DNA of 64,000 nt from contig NZ_JAHUZG010000003.1 in NCBI RefSeq assembly GCF_019218285.1, forward strand, positions 796,314-860,313, read 5' to 3'. This DNA is from Antarctobacter sediminis. Lineage in GTDB: Bacteria; Pseudomonadota; Alphaproteobacteria; Rhodobacterales; Rhodobacteraceae. The translations under genes and the position numbers were made by a program. Below are positions 45,111-54,661 of this stretch, one piece after another. Every line of letters starts with the position of its first letter. Position 1 is the first letter of the stretch. The notes beneath the pieces were generated by a model. That model had not been told where the DNA came from, ran no database searches, and worked only from the letters and a program-made list of their open reading frames with translations.

Positions 45111-45126
45111 ATTCACATAGATGAAT
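45111..45126. promoter_or_regulatory. Perfect ATTC-N8-GAAT palindrome upstream of soxC
   Basis: ATTCACATAGATGAAT contains ATTC and GAAT spaced by eight bases. It ends 24 bases before the chosen soxC start and about 55 bases after soxB. It overlaps an earlier in-frame ATG at 45121, which argues that the true start is downstream. Confidence 0.65.
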
Positions 45127-45150
45127 GAAATGATCCGTAAGGAGAACGCA

Positions 45151-46425
45151 ATGAGCAAGGAAACCAACGGCCCCTCGCGCCGCAAGTTCCTGACCAGTGC
45201 CGCCGCGCTGGGGGCAGGGGCGGCGGCTGCCACCGGCGCCCGCGCCGCAGGCGATCCGCTGATCACCGAAGTGCAGGATTGGGCCAGCGGCTTTGGCCAC
45301 GGCGTCGACGAGGTGCCCTATGGCCTGCCGATCCGTTTCGAGGATGACGTCATCCGCCGCAACGTGGAATGGCTGACCGCCGATACGATCTCTTCGATCA
45401 ACTTTACGCCGATCCACGCGCTGGACGGTACGATCACCCCGCAGGGCTGTGCCTTTGAACGCCATCACTCGGGTGCCATCGAACTGTCGAAATCCGACTA
45501 TCGACTGATGATCAACGGTCTGGTCGATCAGCCGCTGGTCTTTTCCTACGATGACCTCGAACGCTTTCCGCGCGAACAGCACGTCTATTTTTGCGAATGC
45601 GCGGCCAACACGGGCATGGAATGGGCGGGCGCGCAGCTGAACGGTGCGCAGTTCACCCATGGCATGATCCACAACATGGAATACACCGGCGTCCCGCTGC
45701 GCACCCTGCTGGCAGAGGCCGGTCTGGATGCGGCGGGCGACTTCAAGGACAAGTGGGTCTATGTCGAGGGCGCCGATGCCTCGTCCAACGGCCGTTCGAT
45801 CCCGATGGAAAAAGCCATGGACGACGTGCTCGTTGCGTTCAAGGCCAATGGCGAGGCTTTGCGTAAGGAGCACGGGTATCCGGTGCGTCTCGTCGTGCCC
45901 GGTTGGGAAGGCAACATGTGGGTCAAGTGGTTGCGCCGCGTCGAGGTCATGGACGGCCCCGTGGAAAGCCGCGAAGAAACGTCGAAATACACCGACACGC
46001 TGGCCGATGGCACCTCGCGCAAGTGGACATGGGTCATGGACGCCAAATCGGTCGTCACCTCTCCCAGTCCGCAGGCGCCGATCAAGCACGGGCATGGCCC
46101 GGTGGTTATCACCGGCATGGCGTGGTCCGGCCATGGCAAGATCACCCGCGTCGATGTCTCCAAGGATGGCGGCATGACATGGGAAACCGCCCGCCTCGCG
46201 GCAGAAGGGCAGGACAAGGCGCTGACCCGCTTTTACCTCGACACCACATGGAACGGCGAGGAATGGCTGCTTCAGTCGCGCGCGGTCGATGAAACCGGCT
46301 ATGTCCAGCCGACCAAGGCCCAGTTGCGCGACGTGCGCGGCCTGAACTCGATCTACCACAACAACTGCATCCAGACCTGGCACGTGAAAGCCAACGGGGA
46401 GGCCGAAAATGTCGAAGTCTCTTAA
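45151..46425 (+). CDS. soxC: Sulfane dehydrogenase molybdenum subunit SoxC
   Basis: A 424-aa molybdopterin enzyme of the sulfite oxidase family that, with SoxD, oxidises the sulfane sulfur on SoxY. The Tat signal is [19 protein letters not shown]. The molybdenum-ligating cysteine region is [16 protein letters not shown] near residue 147. The start at 45151 follows TAAGGAGAACGC; an earlier ATG at 45121 sits inside the operator. It overlaps soxD by 17 bases. The presence of SoxCD means thiosulfate should go fully to sulfate without stored sulfur globules. Confidence 0.95.
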   Translation: MSKETNGPSRRKFLTSAAALGAGAAAATGARAAGDPLITEVQDWASGFGHGVDEVPYGLPIRFEDDVIRRNVEWLTADTISSINFTPIHALDGTITPQGCAFERHHSGAIELSKSDYRLMINGLVDQPLVFSYDDLERFPREQHVYFCECAANTGMEWAGAQLNGAQFTHGMIHNMEYTGVPLRTLLAEAGLDAAGDFKDKWVYVEGADASSNGRSIPMEKAMDDVLVAFKANGEALRKEHGYPVRLVVPGWEGNMWVKWLRRVEVMDGPVESREETSKYTDTLADGTSRKWTWVMDAKSVVTSPSPQAPIKHGHGPVVITGMAWSGHGKITRVDVSKDGGMTWETARLAAEGQDKALTRFYLDTTWNGEEWLLQSRAVDETGYVQPTKAQLRDVRGLNSIYHNNCIQTWHVKANGEAENVEVS

Positions 46426-47677
46426 CCTTTACATCGGCTCGGCGGCTGGCGTCGGCCTGATGCTTCTGGGAGCCTACAACTTCGCGGATCGCAATGTCGC
46501 GGACTACCCGGAACGGCCACAGATGCTGGGCGAATTGCCCGCGCCGATCCCGGAACCCGAGGCCCCGGTCGACGTGGCCAAGGCTCCGGCGGCGGATCCT
46601 GCGGCCACGGATGGCGGCCTTGTCGCGGCCGCGCATGCGGACAACGGCGACAGCAAGGGCCTGCGCTTTGGTCTGGGCCGCGCGGCCTTGCCCGAGGAAA
46701 TCGCCGCGTGGGATCTGGACGTCAGCCCTGATGGCACCGGCCTTCCGGCGGGCACCGGCAATGCACTGGACGGAGAAGCGATCTTTGAGGACAACTGCGC
46801 CGCCTGCCACGGTTCTTTTGCCGAAGGCGTCGACAACTGGCCCAAACTGGCCGGGGGCGAGGGCACGCTGGCTGATGAGGACCCGCTGAAGACCGTGGGC
46901 AGCTATTGGCCCTATACTTCGACCGTCTGGGACTACGTGCACCGTTCGATGCCCTTCGGCAATGCGCAGTCGCTTTCGGTGGACGATACCTATGCGATCG
47001 TGGCCTATATCCTCTACTCGAACGACCTGATCGAAGATGACTTCGAGCTGAACCAGGAAACCCTGCCGCAGGTGGTTCTGCCCAATGCCGAAGGGTTCAT
47101 CGTCGATGACCGGGCCGAGACCGAATATGCCAAATGGCGGACCGAACCCTGCATGGAAAACTGCAAGGACGCTCCGGCCCAGATCACCATGCGCGCCACG
47201 GTTCTGGACGTGACACCGGACGAAGGCGCCGAAGATCCGGCGCCCGCCGCCGCCGATCCGGCGCCCGAACCTGCCGCTGCCGTGGATCCGGCACCGGAAC
47301 CCGAAGCCGCCGACCCCGCGCCGGAACCCGCCGCCGCCGCCGCCCCGGCGGAGGATGCGCTTGACCCGGAACTGGTTGCGGCCGGTAAAAAGGTCTTTGG
47401 CAAGTGCAAGGCGTGTCACCAGATCGGTGAAGGGGCCAAGAACCGTACCGGCCCACAGCTGAACGGTGTGGTTGGCCGGGCCATCGGTGGGGTCGACGGG
47501 TTCAAGTATTCCAACACCATGGCTGACATGGGCGGTGTCTGGGACGAAGAAACCCTCGCGGCTTTCCTTGCCAATCCGCGTGGTGCGGTCAAAGGCACCA
47601 AGATGGCCTTTGCCGGGCTGAAGAAGGATGCAGACGTGGCGGCGATGATCGCCTATCTTAAATCCTTCACTGAATAA
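46409..47677 (+). CDS. soxD: Sulfane dehydrogenase diheme cytochrome subunit SoxD
   Basis: A 422-aa diheme cytochrome. It starts with a single hydrophobic helix ([18 protein letters not shown]). It has the first heme motif NCAACH near residue 130 and the second CKACH near residue 334. Between them is a low-complexity linker of about 45 residues built from the repeat ADPAPEP with Ala and Glu. The second domain resembles mitochondrial-type cytochrome c ([18 protein letters not shown]). It overlaps soxC by 17 bases. The linker is longer and more repetitive than I would expect. Confidence 0.93.
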   Translation: MSKSLNLYIGSAAGVGLMLLGAYNFADRNVADYPERPQMLGELPAPIPEPEAPVDVAKAPAADPAATDGGLVAAAHADNGDSKGLRFGLGRAALPEEIAAWDLDVSPDGTGLPAGTGNALDGEAIFEDNCAACHGSFAEGVDNWPKLAGGEGTLADEDPLKTVGSYWPYTSTVWDYVHRSMPFGNAQSLSVDDTYAIVAYILYSNDLIEDDFELNQETLPQVVLPNAEGFIVDDRAETEYAKWRTEPCMENCKDAPAQITMRATVLDVTPDEGAEDPAPAAADPAPEPAAAVDPAPEPEAADPAPEPAAAAAPAEDALDPELVAAGKKVFGKCKACHQIGEGAKNRTGPQLNGVVGRAIGGVDGFKYSNTMADMGGVWDEETLAAFLANPRGAVKGTKMAFAGLKKDADVAAMIAYLKSFTE

Positions 47678-47686
47678 GGAAAAAAG

Positions 47687-48400
47687 ATGAAGAGGCTGAT
47701 CTTAACGGCCCTCGTCATGCTGGCCCCCATCGTGGGGCCGGCACTTGCAGAGGAGGAGGCCCAGCTGATCGGGGATGCCGATCGCGGGGCGCAATTGTTC
47801 AAGCAATGTATCGGGTGCCACCAGATCGGCCCCGATGCCAAGAACCGCATTGGCCCGCATCTCAACGGTATTTTCGGACGCCGTGCGGGCAGCGTCGAGG
47901 GGTTCGACTATTCCAAATCGATGGAGCGCGCCTTTGGCGACGGGCTGACCTGGGATTACGAACACCTTGATGCCTATATCGAAAATCCCCGTGTTCTGAT
48001 CTCGGGCACGCGCATGTCCTACCGGGGCATGAAGGACGATCAGGACCGGCACGATGTGCTGGCCTATCTGCGCGCCTTCACCGCCAGTCCACAGGATATT
48101 CCGGAATCCGCCCCGACCGCCATCGCGCGCGAGGTTGAACTGCCGCCGGAAATCCTCGCCATCGTCGGGGATGTGGCCTATGGCGAATACCTCGCCTCGG
48201 AATGCCTGACCTGTCACAAGCGGGACGGTGCGGACGAGGGCATTCCCTCGATCATTAAGTGGCCCGAAGAGGATTTCGTGATTGCCATGCACGCCTACAA
48301 ACGCAAACTGCGGGTGCATCCGGTGATGCAGATGATGGCAGGGCGCCTCAGCGACGAAGAGATCGCCGCGCTGGCCGCCTATTTCGCCACCATCGAATGA
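47687..48400 (+). CDS. soxE: Diheme cytochrome c SoxE
   Basis: A 237-aa exported diheme cytochrome. The signal peptide is MKRLILTALVMLAPIVGPALA. The first heme motif is CIGCH near residue 43, in a cytochrome c-like domain with GPHLNGIFGRRAGSVEGFDY. The second is CLTCH near residue 176, in a domain resembling flavocytochrome c sulfide dehydrogenase cytochromes. Position directly between soxD and soxF matches Paracoccus SoxE. It is expected to pair with the flavoprotein SoxF. Two hairpin terminators follow. Confidence 0.9.
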   Translation: MKRLILTALVMLAPIVGPALAEEEAQLIGDADRGAQLFKQCIGCHQIGPDAKNRIGPHLNGIFGRRAGSVEGFDYSKSMERAFGDGLTWDYEHLDAYIENPRVLISGTRMSYRGMKDDQDRHDVLAYLRAFTASPQDIPESAPTAIAREVELPPEILAIVGDVAYGEYLASECLTCHKRDGADEGIPSIIKWPEEDFVIAMHAYKRKLRVHPVMQMMAGRLSDEEIAALAAYFATIE

Positions 48401-48474
48401 CGGAGGGTCGGGTATTCCACAGTTGAGGTTGCGTCTGACCGGGGTGAAAGTTGGTGTGCGGGGCAGGATGCCCC

Positions 48475-48493
48475 GCCGCGGTGGCGGCTTTTT
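48475..48493 (+). terminator. soxE terminator
   Basis: A GCCGC/GCGGC stem with a four-base loop is followed by TTTTT, 75 bases after the soxE stop. A perfect inverted repeat GGTCAC-C-GTGACC follows at once (48494-48506) and could be a protein-binding site. Confidence 0.65.
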
Positions 48494-48555
48494 GGTCACC
48501 GTGACCGATTTACGATCCGGGGTATTTTTCACCCGGTCTGGTTTGGATGGTTCTC

Positions 48556-48639
48556 ATGCGGATTCCCTTTGCTCTTCGGATTGCCATGCTGGGTGCCTTT
48601 TTGGCGCTGGCGGCATTTGTCGGCCTTTTGCCGGCGTGA
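48556..48639 (+). CDS. Possible 27-residue hydrophobic peptide between soxE and soxF
   Basis: An ATG-started frame encodes a 27-aa peptide that begins MRIPFALRIAMLGAFLAL and ends AAFVGLLPA. It is a basic head with a single hydrophobic stretch long enough to cross a membrane. The upstream ribosome site (GGATGG) is weak. It sits in the 413-base gap between soxE and soxF, bounded by a terminator on each side. The rest of that gap holds no gene that I can see. The peptide could be real or chance. Confidence 0.25.
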   Translation: MRIPFALRIAMLGAFLALAAFVGLLPA

Positions 48640-48686
48640 CGTATTTGGGCCTTCGCGGCCTTTTCATTTTTCTTTCAAACGCTTCT

Positions 48687-48718
48687 CCCCGCGCGGCCTT
48701 GGGCCGGGCGGGGTTCTT
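48687..48718 (+). terminator. Terminator upstream of soxF
   Basis: CCCCGC (48687-48692) pairs with GCGGGG (48708-48713). The stem continues as CGGCC/GGCCG inside and is followed by TTCTTCGTC. It implies that soxF is expressed from its own promoter or by read-through. Confidence 0.7.
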
Positions 48719-48813
48719 CGTCTGAGAGAGAAAGCCGCGCGCATCCCCCGGGAGCCAGTGAGAAGGGGCGGCGCGTGGCAAGACGACCATTGTCCAGCAA
48801 GGAGGAGACGGAC

Positions 48814-50079
48814 ATGACATTGAACAGACGCGCGTTCCTGGGAACAGCGGCGGCGGCGGCCTCGCTGTCGGCCCCTATGGTGCAGGCGGCCAGCCACGGC
48901 AAGCCGCGTGCGGTGGTGATCGGGGGCGGGGCCGGCGGGGCAACCGCCGCGCGCTATATCGCCAAGGACAGCAACGGAGAGATCGACGTCACGCTGATCG
49001 AACCCACGCGCACCTATTACACCTGCTTCTTTTCCAACCTTTACATCGGCGGGTTCCGCGACCTGCAATCCATCGCCCATGACTACGGCAAACTGGCCAC
49101 CGAATATGGCATCAACGTCGTGCATGACTGGGCCGTCGGGGTTGATCGCGACGCCAAGACCGTGTCGCTGGCAGGGGGCGGCAGCGTGCCCTATGACCGG
49201 CTGGTGATCTCGCCGGGGATCGACTTTGTCGAAGGTTCGGTGCCGGGCTGGGATCTTTCGACCCAAACCGCCATGCCCCATGCCTACAAGGCGGGCACCC
49301 AGACCGTGCTGCTCAAGGCGCAGATCGAGGCGATGCCCGAGGGCGGCACCTATGTCATGGTCGCCCCGCCGAACCCCTACCGCTGCCCGCCGGGACCCTA
49401 CGAGCGTATCTCGATGGTGGCCCATGTGCTCAAGCAGACCAACCCGACGGCCAAGATCATCATCGCCGACCCAAAGGAGAAATTCTCCAAGCAGGCGCTG
49501 TTCGAGGAAGGCTGGCAAAAGCACTATGGCGGCATGATCGAACGCATCGGCCCGGACTTTGGCGGCGGCAATGTCTCGGTCAATGCCGACACGATGGAAG
49601 TCGACATCGACGGCGAAGTGGTCAAGGCGGATGTCTGCAATGTCATTCCGGCGCAAAAGGCGGGCATGATCTGTGCCGCCGCCGGTCTGACCGAGGGCAA
49701 CTGGGCACCGGTGGACGGTCATTCCATGGTCTCGCGGCTGGATGAGAACATTCATATCCTCGGCGACGCCACCAACCAGGGCGACATGCCGAAATCCGGC
49801 TTCTCGGCCAATTCGCAGGCCAAGGTGGCGGCCATGGCGGTGCGCGGTGCGCTGACCGGCAGCCGTGTCTTCCCGGCCAAATACTCGAACACCTGCTGGT
49901 CGCTGATCTCGACGGACGACGGCATCAAGGTGGGCGCGGCCTATGAGGCGACCGACGAGAAAATCGCCAGCGTGTCGAGCTTTGTCAGCCAGACGGGTGA
50001 AGACGCGGCGCTGCGCAAGGCCACATACGAGGAAAGCGTTGGCTGGTACGCGGGCATCACCTCGGACATGTTCGGCTGA
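48814..50079 (+). CDS. soxF: Sulfide dehydrogenase-type flavoprotein SoxF
   Basis: A 421-aa flavoprotein of the FCSD/sulfide:quinone reductase type. The Tat signal is NRRAFLGTAAAAASLSA. The FAD-binding fold RAVVIGGGAGGATAARYIAK starts near residue 31. Cysteines in TYYTCFF and STNTCW-type positions (the latter reads YSNTCWSLI) match the redox pair of the family. The start at 48814 follows GGAGGAG. By analogy it oxidises sulfide with the diheme SoxE as electron acceptor. It is the last gene of the sulfur locus; soxG and soxH homologs are not seen here. Confidence 0.92.
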   Translation: MTLNRRAFLGTAAAAASLSAPMVQAASHGKPRAVVIGGGAGGATAARYIAKDSNGEIDVTLIEPTRTYYTCFFSNLYIGGFRDLQSIAHDYGKLATEYGINVVHDWAVGVDRDAKTVSLAGGGSVPYDRLVISPGIDFVEGSVPGWDLSTQTAMPHAYKAGTQTVLLKAQIEAMPEGGTYVMVAPPNPYRCPPGPYERISMVAHVLKQTNPTAKIIIADPKEKFSKQALFEEGWQKHYGGMIERIGPDFGGGNVSVNADTMEVDIDGEVVKADVCNVIPAQKAGMICAAAGLTEGNWAPVDGHSMVSRLDENIHILGDATNQGDMPKSGFSANSQAKVAAMAVRGALTGSRVFPAKYSNTCWSLISTDDGIKVGAAYEATDEKIASVSSFVSQTGEDAALRKATYEESVGWYAGITSDMFG

Positions 50080-50121
50080 CCGGGCAACAGGGTTTCGCCA
50101 CGCCTTTCGCGCGGCGACCGA

Positions 50122-50150
50122 CGGCGGCGGGCCATGCCCGCCGCCGTTTT
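50122..50150 (+). terminator. soxF terminator
   Basis: A perfect 10-base stem GGCGGCGGGC/GCCCGCCGCC (50123-50132 with 50136-50145) has a CAT loop and is followed by GTTTTG. It marks the end of the sulfur locus. Confidence 0.88.
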
Positions 50151-50229
50151 GCGTCAAACGAGCACGCACCGCCGGATAGGCCCGTCCCGGCGGGTTGACC
50201 TTTGCACATGAAAGGCGCCTTTTCGGCCC

Positions 50230-51147
50230 ATGCCTCACGGACACCATCATCATCACCATCATGTCGATCCCGAGGCTGGCGACGCCCGCATGGCGGCGGC
50301 TGTTGGCGTGAACCTATTGCTGACCGTGGCGCAGGTGATCGGCGGGATCTTTTCCGGCTCACTCGCGATGATCGCCGATGCGCTGCATAATTTCTCGGAC
50401 GCGGCCAGCCTCGTGATCGCGGCATGGGCCCGGCGCATCGCGCGCCGCCCTGCGGATGCGGAAATGACCTTCGGTTACGGTCGGGCTGAGGTGGTGGCCG
50501 CGTTGATCAACCTGACCACACTGATCGTTGTGGGGCTGTACCTGATCTACGAGGCCATATTGCGGTTTTTCCAACCGCAAGAGGTCATCGGCTGGCTGAT
50601 CATGGCCATTGCTGGGGCGGCTTTGGTCATCGACCTTGTCACCGCGGCGTTGACCTACAGGATGGCGCAGGACAGCGTGAACATCCGCGCGGCGTTTCTG
50701 CACAATCTTGCAGATGCCATGGGGTCGCTCGCGGTGATCGTTGCGGGTGCCGTGATCTGGGCCTTTGGCTGGACATGGGTCGACCCGGCCATCACCCTTT
50801 TGATCGCGGGCTATATCCTGTGGATGGCATGGTCCGAGATCGGCGGCGTGATCCGGATCCTGATGTTGGGCAGCCCCCCGCAACTGGCACCGGAAAACGT
50901 TCTGGCCACGGCAGAGGCGGTTGCGGGCGTGGCCGGACTGCACCATGCGCATCTGTGGCAGGTGGACGAACACCGCAGCGCCCTACAGGCGCATATGGTT
51001 ATCGAACCGGGCGAATGGCATCGGGCCGATGACATCAAGGCGACCGTCAAGGCGCGTCTGGCCAAGATGCACGGCCTGTCGCATGTGACGCTGGAAATGG
51101 AATGCGCGGAACATGTCTGCCGACAGGTACCGCGAATCGGCCATTGA
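50230..51147 (+). CDS. Cation diffusion facilitator family transporter with His-rich N-terminus
   Basis: A 305-aa divalent-cation exporter of the CDF family. The N-terminus MPHGHHHHHHHVD is histidine-rich and likely cytoplasmic. Six transmembrane helices follow. The metal site is formed by HNFSDA near residue 54 (helix 2) and HNLADA near residue 158 (helix 5). A C-terminal cytoplasmic domain of about 95 residues contains GLHHAHLWQVDEH. Zinc or a similar metal is the usual substrate. It follows the sulfur locus on the same strand but behind its terminator. Confidence 0.92.
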   Translation: MPHGHHHHHHHVDPEAGDARMAAAVGVNLLLTVAQVIGGIFSGSLAMIADALHNFSDAASLVIAAWARRIARRPADAEMTFGYGRAEVVAALINLTTLIVVGLYLIYEAILRFFQPQEVIGWLIMAIAGAALVIDLVTAALTYRMAQDSVNIRAAFLHNLADAMGSLAVIVAGAVIWAFGWTWVDPAITLLIAGYILWMAWSEIGGVIRILMLGSPPQLAPENVLATAEAVAGVAGLHHAHLWQVDEHRSALQAHMVIEPGEWHRADDIKATVKARLAKMHGLSHVTLEMECAEHVCRQVPRIGH

Positions 51148-52362
51148 TCAGGTGGCGTCGGGCCGCTGCACCTCGTTCAGGAAAGCCGGTATGTTCTGGC
51201 GGAACTTGAAAAAACCTGCCGTGGCATGCGGCCAGACCCGCGCATCATAGGGTCGAAGCATGCGCACCACGGGAACGCCCCGAACCCTGTTCAGCACATC
51301 GGCCACCGGGCCGACCGGGGCATGGGCGGTGACGATCTGTTCGGCGTCGACGGATTGCGCCATGCGCTGGATGTCGTCCGCGGTGCGCAGGTCCTCCAGC
51401 GCCGCGCCCAGTTGATGCTCCCATCGTCCGGCGGCCTCTTGCAGCGCGGCGGCGCGAAAAGTCATCACATGCGGCGCGGGTTTCAAAGGCGACAGGGCGC
51501 GACTGGCCATCAGCATCGCGGTGCCGACCGGAGTCACCCCGTTATCCAGAATCCAGCCGGGCGACATGTCCTCTTCGTGCAGGACAAAGAGCGTGCGTTT
51601 GCCGGGATCGGGCAAGGCGCCTTCGGGCGGCGGAGAGCAGGGCGGATGCGGCGGTCCGTCCAGCGGTTCGGCCCGGATGTTCAGCTCTGCCGGTTCGGGG
51701 CGAAACCGGCCGCCGGAAAAGCGGGCGATATTTTCGGGCGTGGCGAGGTAATGCTTGCCGCGGGTGTGCAGCCCCGCAACCCAACGCCAGCCCAGCGTGT
51801 TCGATGCCGGATCGCCGTCCAGCAGGTGCCGGAGAAAGAAATCGGCCCCCAGTTCCCACGGCAGCCCAAGGGTAAAGATCCAGATCGAGGCAAACCACAT
51901 CCGTGCGTGATTATGCAGGTAACCGGTTTCCGCCAGTTCACGCGCCCAGGCGTCGAAACAGGCAATGCCAGTGCGCCCGCCGCAGGCCGCCGCCCAGCGT
52001 TCGCGCAGCCCGGCCTCGGTCTGCAAACGGTCGATGTCACGCAGAACCCGCGATTGGTAAAGCCGCCAGACCAGCGGCCGCATCTCCAGCCAGCCCTTGG
52101 AATAACTGCGCCAGAAAACCTCTTGGACAAAGCTCTTTGCGTCTTCGGCCGAATGGCGGGCCAGCACCGCACGCAGAACCTCTTTTTCGGTCACGATCCG
52201 GTGGCGAATATAGGGCGACAGCCGTGACACGGCCTCATGCGCACCGGGGCCCATGTCGAAATTGCGCCGCGCGGCATAGGCTTCGGCGGCGATGGGCACA
52301 AAACGGTCCAGCGCGCGCAGCGCCGCCGCTCGGCTGGGAGAAAAGGAGATCGCGTCGTTCAT
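51148..52362 (-). CDS. Photolyase/cryptochrome-like FAD-binding protein with reversed domain order
   Basis: A protein of about 404 aa. The first 220 residues match the helical FAD domain of photolyases: SRLSPYIRHRIVTEKEVL, then HNHARMWFASIWIFTLGLPW, and the flavin motif LLDGDPASNTLGWRW. After a proline-rich linker, residues about 255-390 form an alpha/beta segment (TLFVLHEEDMSPGW ... EQIVTAHAPVGPV ... ATAGFFKF). That segment looks like the domain which in normal photolyases comes first. Starts at 52374 and 52407 (GTG) are also possible. The stop lies immediately beside the CDF gene stop. Whether it repairs DNA or senses light is unknown. Confidence 0.65.
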   Translation of the reverse strand: MNDAISFSPSRAAALRALDRFVPIAAEAYAARRNFDMGPGAHEAVSRLSPYIRHRIVTEKEVLRAVLARHSAEDAKSFVQEVFWRSYSKGWLEMRPLVWRLYQSRVLRDIDRLQTEAGLRERWAAACGGRTGIACFDAWARELAETGYLHNHARMWFASIWIFTLGLPWELGADFFLRHLLDGDPASNTLGWRWVAGLHTRGKHYLATPENIARFSGGRFRPEPAELNIRAEPLDGPPHPPCSPPPEGALPDPGKRTLFVLHEEDMSPGWILDNGVTPVGTAMLMASRALSPLKPAPHVMTFRAAALQEAAGRWEHQLGAALEDLRTADDIQRMAQSVDAEQIVTAHAPVGPVADVLNRVRGVPVVRMLRPYDARVWPHATAGFFKFRQNIPAFLNEVQRPDAT

Positions 52363-52522
52363 GGCTGCCGTCATAGGGGGAGTTGCCGGGCTTTCAAGAC
52401 TGCGCACGGTGTCGCCCGCGAATTCAGTACCGCCCCTTGCAGGCCTCCAATGGCGATACTAAGACTCAGGTAACTTTAAAGCGTTACCACCAATCCCCGA
52501 AAACAGTTGCAGGCAGACCGAT

Positions 52523-53158
52523 ATGAAAGATCCGATCGAGACCTACATGAACCTCGTCCCCATGGTCGTCGAGCAGACCAGCCGCGGGGAACGCGCCTAT
52601 GACATCTTCTCTCGCCTGCTGAAGGAACGCATCGTCTTCCTCAACGGGCCGGTGCATGACGGCATGTCCTCCCTCGTGGTGGCCCAGCTTCTTCACCTCG
52701 AGGCGGAAAACCCCTCGAAAGAGATCTCGATGTACATCAACTCGCCGGGCGGTGTCGTGACCTCCGGCCTGTCGATTTACGACACGATGCAGTACATCAA
52801 GCCGAAGGTGTCGACCCTTGTGATCGGTCAGGCGGCCTCGATGGGCTCGCTGCTGCTGACCGCCGGTGCGAAAGGGATGCGCTTCTCGCTCCCCAACAGC
52901 CGGATCATGGTCCACCAGCCCTCGGGCGGTTATCAGGGGCAGGCGACGGACATCATGATCCACGCCGAAGAGACGCTGAAACTCAAGCGGCGTTTGAACG
53001 AAATCTACGTCAAACACACCGGCCAAACCTACGAGGCGGTCGAAAACGCGCTGGAGCGCGATAACTTCATGGATGCCGAGAAAGCCAAGGAATGGGGCCT
53101 GATCGATGAGATCGTGACCTCGCGCGTGGCCGAAGGCGAAGACGGCGGCGACGCCTGA
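52523..53158 (+). CDS. clpP: ATP-dependent Clp protease proteolytic subunit
   Basis: A 211-aa serine protease subunit of the ClpXP complex. The catalytic serine is in [14 protein letters not shown] near residue 111. The catalytic histidine is in MVHQPSGG, near 136. The catalytic aspartate follows in the usual place around DNFMDAEKA. The length is standard, and the gene is followed by a hairpin and then clpX, the common pairing. Confidence 0.97.
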   Translation: MKDPIETYMNLVPMVVEQTSRGERAYDIFSRLLKERIVFLNGPVHDGMSSLVVAQLLHLEAENPSKEISMYINSPGGVVTSGLSIYDTMQYIKPKVSTLVIGQAASMGSLLLTAGAKGMRFSLPNSRIMVHQPSGGYQGQATDIMIHAEETLKLKRRLNEIYVKHTGQTYEAVENALERDNFMDAEKAKEWGLIDEIVTSRVAEGEDGGDA

Positions 53159-53166
53159 TTAATCAA

Positions 53167-53199
53167 CCCCACCTCGCGGTGCGGGGTGGGGCGAATTTT
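53167..53199 (+). terminator. Hairpin between clpP and clpX
   Basis: CCCCACCTCGC (53167-53177) pairs with GCGGGGTGGGG (53181-53191), with one T-G pair and a three-base loop. It is followed by CGAATTTTC. It probably attenuates clpP transcription into clpX. Confidence 0.7.
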
Positions 53200-53325
53200 C
53201 GGATTGTCGCGCCCGACCACGTGGCCTAAGCTGACCGGACACTGGCGGCAGGCGGCGTTTGTGGGGCGCAAAGGCCGGTCGCCGGCGAAGCAGGAAACCG
53301 GGATACACCGGGAAAGGTGCGACTG

Positions 53326-54591
53326 ATGGCAACTAATTCAGGCGGCGATAGCAAGAATACCCTCTACTGCAGCTTCTGCGGCAAGAGCCAGCACGAAGTG
53401 CGCAAACTGATCGCGGGCCCCACCGTATTCATCTGTGATGAATGTGTCGAACTTTGCATGGACATCATCCGCGAAGAGACAAAGGGGGCCGGGCTCAAGG
53501 CTTCGGATGGCGTGCCGACGCCGCGCGAAATCTGTGATGTGCTGGACGATTACGTGATCGGTCAGGCCACGGCCAAGCGTGTTCTTTCGGTCGCGGTTCA
53601 CAACCATTACAAGCGTCTGAACCACGCGCAGAAATCGTCGGACATCGAACTGGCGAAATCCAACATCCTGCTGATCGGACCCACCGGCTGCGGCAAGACC
53701 CTGTTGGCGCAGACGCTGGCGCGCATCCTCGATGTGCCCTTCACAATGGCCGATGCCACCACGCTGACCGAGGCAGGTTACGTGGGCGAGGATGTGGAAA
53801 ACATCATCCTCAAGCTGCTTCAGGCCAGCGAATACAACGTCGAACGGGCGCAGCGTGGCATCGTCTACATCGACGAAGTGGATAAGATCACCCGCAAGTC
53901 GGAAAACCCCTCGATCACCCGCGACGTGTCGGGCGAGGGTGTGCAGCAGGCGCTGCTGAAACTGATGGAAGGCACCGTGGCCTCCGTGCCGCCGCAAGGT
54001 GGGCGCAAACATCCGCAGCAGGAATTCCTGCAAGTGGACACCACGAACATCCTCTTCATCTGCGGCGGTGCCTTTGCCGGCCTGGACCGGATCATTGCCC
54101 AGCGGGGCAAGGGCTCGGCCATGGGCTTTGGGGCCGACGTGCGCGACAACGACGATCGCGGCGTGGGTGAGGTCTTCAAGGATCTCGAACCCGAAGATCT
54201 GCTGAAATTCGGTCTGATTCCGGAATTCGTTGGTCGTCTGCCGGTGATCGCCACGCTTGAGGATCTGGACGAGGATGCACTTGTCACCATCCTGACCCAG
54301 CCGAAGAACGCGCTTGTAAAACAATACCAGCGTCTCTTCGAGATGGAGGATACCAAGCTCGACTTCACCGACGACGCGCTCTCGGCCATCGCGAAGAAGG
54401 CCATCGAACGCAAGACCGGTGCGCGCGGCCTGCGCTCGATCCTCGAAGGCATCCTTCTGGACACGATGTTCGAACTGCCGGGCATGGATGAAGTGACAGA
54501 GGTTGTCGTGAACGAGGAATCGGTCACATCCGAGGCCAAGCCGCTGATGATCTACGCGGATCAGAAGAAAGAAGGCGCTTCTGCCGGCTGA
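53326..54591 (+). CDS. clpX: ATP-dependent Clp protease ATPase subunit ClpX
   Basis: A 421-aa unfoldase. The N-terminal zinc finger has [10 protein letters not shown] and ICDECVELC within residues 13-45. The Walker A is [15 protein letters not shown], near 120. Walker B is [10 protein letters not shown]. The sensor and C-terminal regions include [14 protein letters not shown]. The ATG at 53326 gives the normal MATNSGG start; an earlier in-frame start three codons upstream is not needed. A terminator follows. Confidence 0.97.
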   Translation: MATNSGGDSKNTLYCSFCGKSQHEVRKLIAGPTVFICDECVELCMDIIREETKGAGLKASDGVPTPREICDVLDDYVIGQATAKRVLSVAVHNHYKRLNHAQKSSDIELAKSNILLIGPTGCGKTLLAQTLARILDVPFTMADATTLTEAGYVGEDVENIILKLLQASEYNVERAQRGIVYIDEVDKITRKSENPSITRDVSGEGVQQALLKLMEGTVASVPPQGGRKHPQQEFLQVDTTNILFICGGAFAGLDRIIAQRGKGSAMGFGADVRDNDDRGVGEVFKDLEPEDLLKFGLIPEFVGRLPVIATLEDLDEDALVTILTQPKNALVKQYQRLFEMEDTKLDFTDDALSAIAKKAIERKTGARGLRSILEGILLDTMFELPGMDEVTEVVVNEESVTSEAKPLMIYADQKKEGASAG

Positions 54592-54615
54592 CCGGACTTT
54601 TTATAGCGAATGCGG

Positions 54616-54642
54616 GGCGGGGTTTTACCCCGCCTTTCTTTT
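54616..54642 (+). terminator. clpX terminator
   Basis: A GGCGGGG/CCCCGCC stem (54616-54622 with 54628-54634) has a TTTTA loop and is followed by TTTCTTTT. Canonical intrinsic terminator 25 bases after the clpX stop. Confidence 0.9.
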
Positions 54643-54661
54643 GTCCAAGGAAAACAGGACC

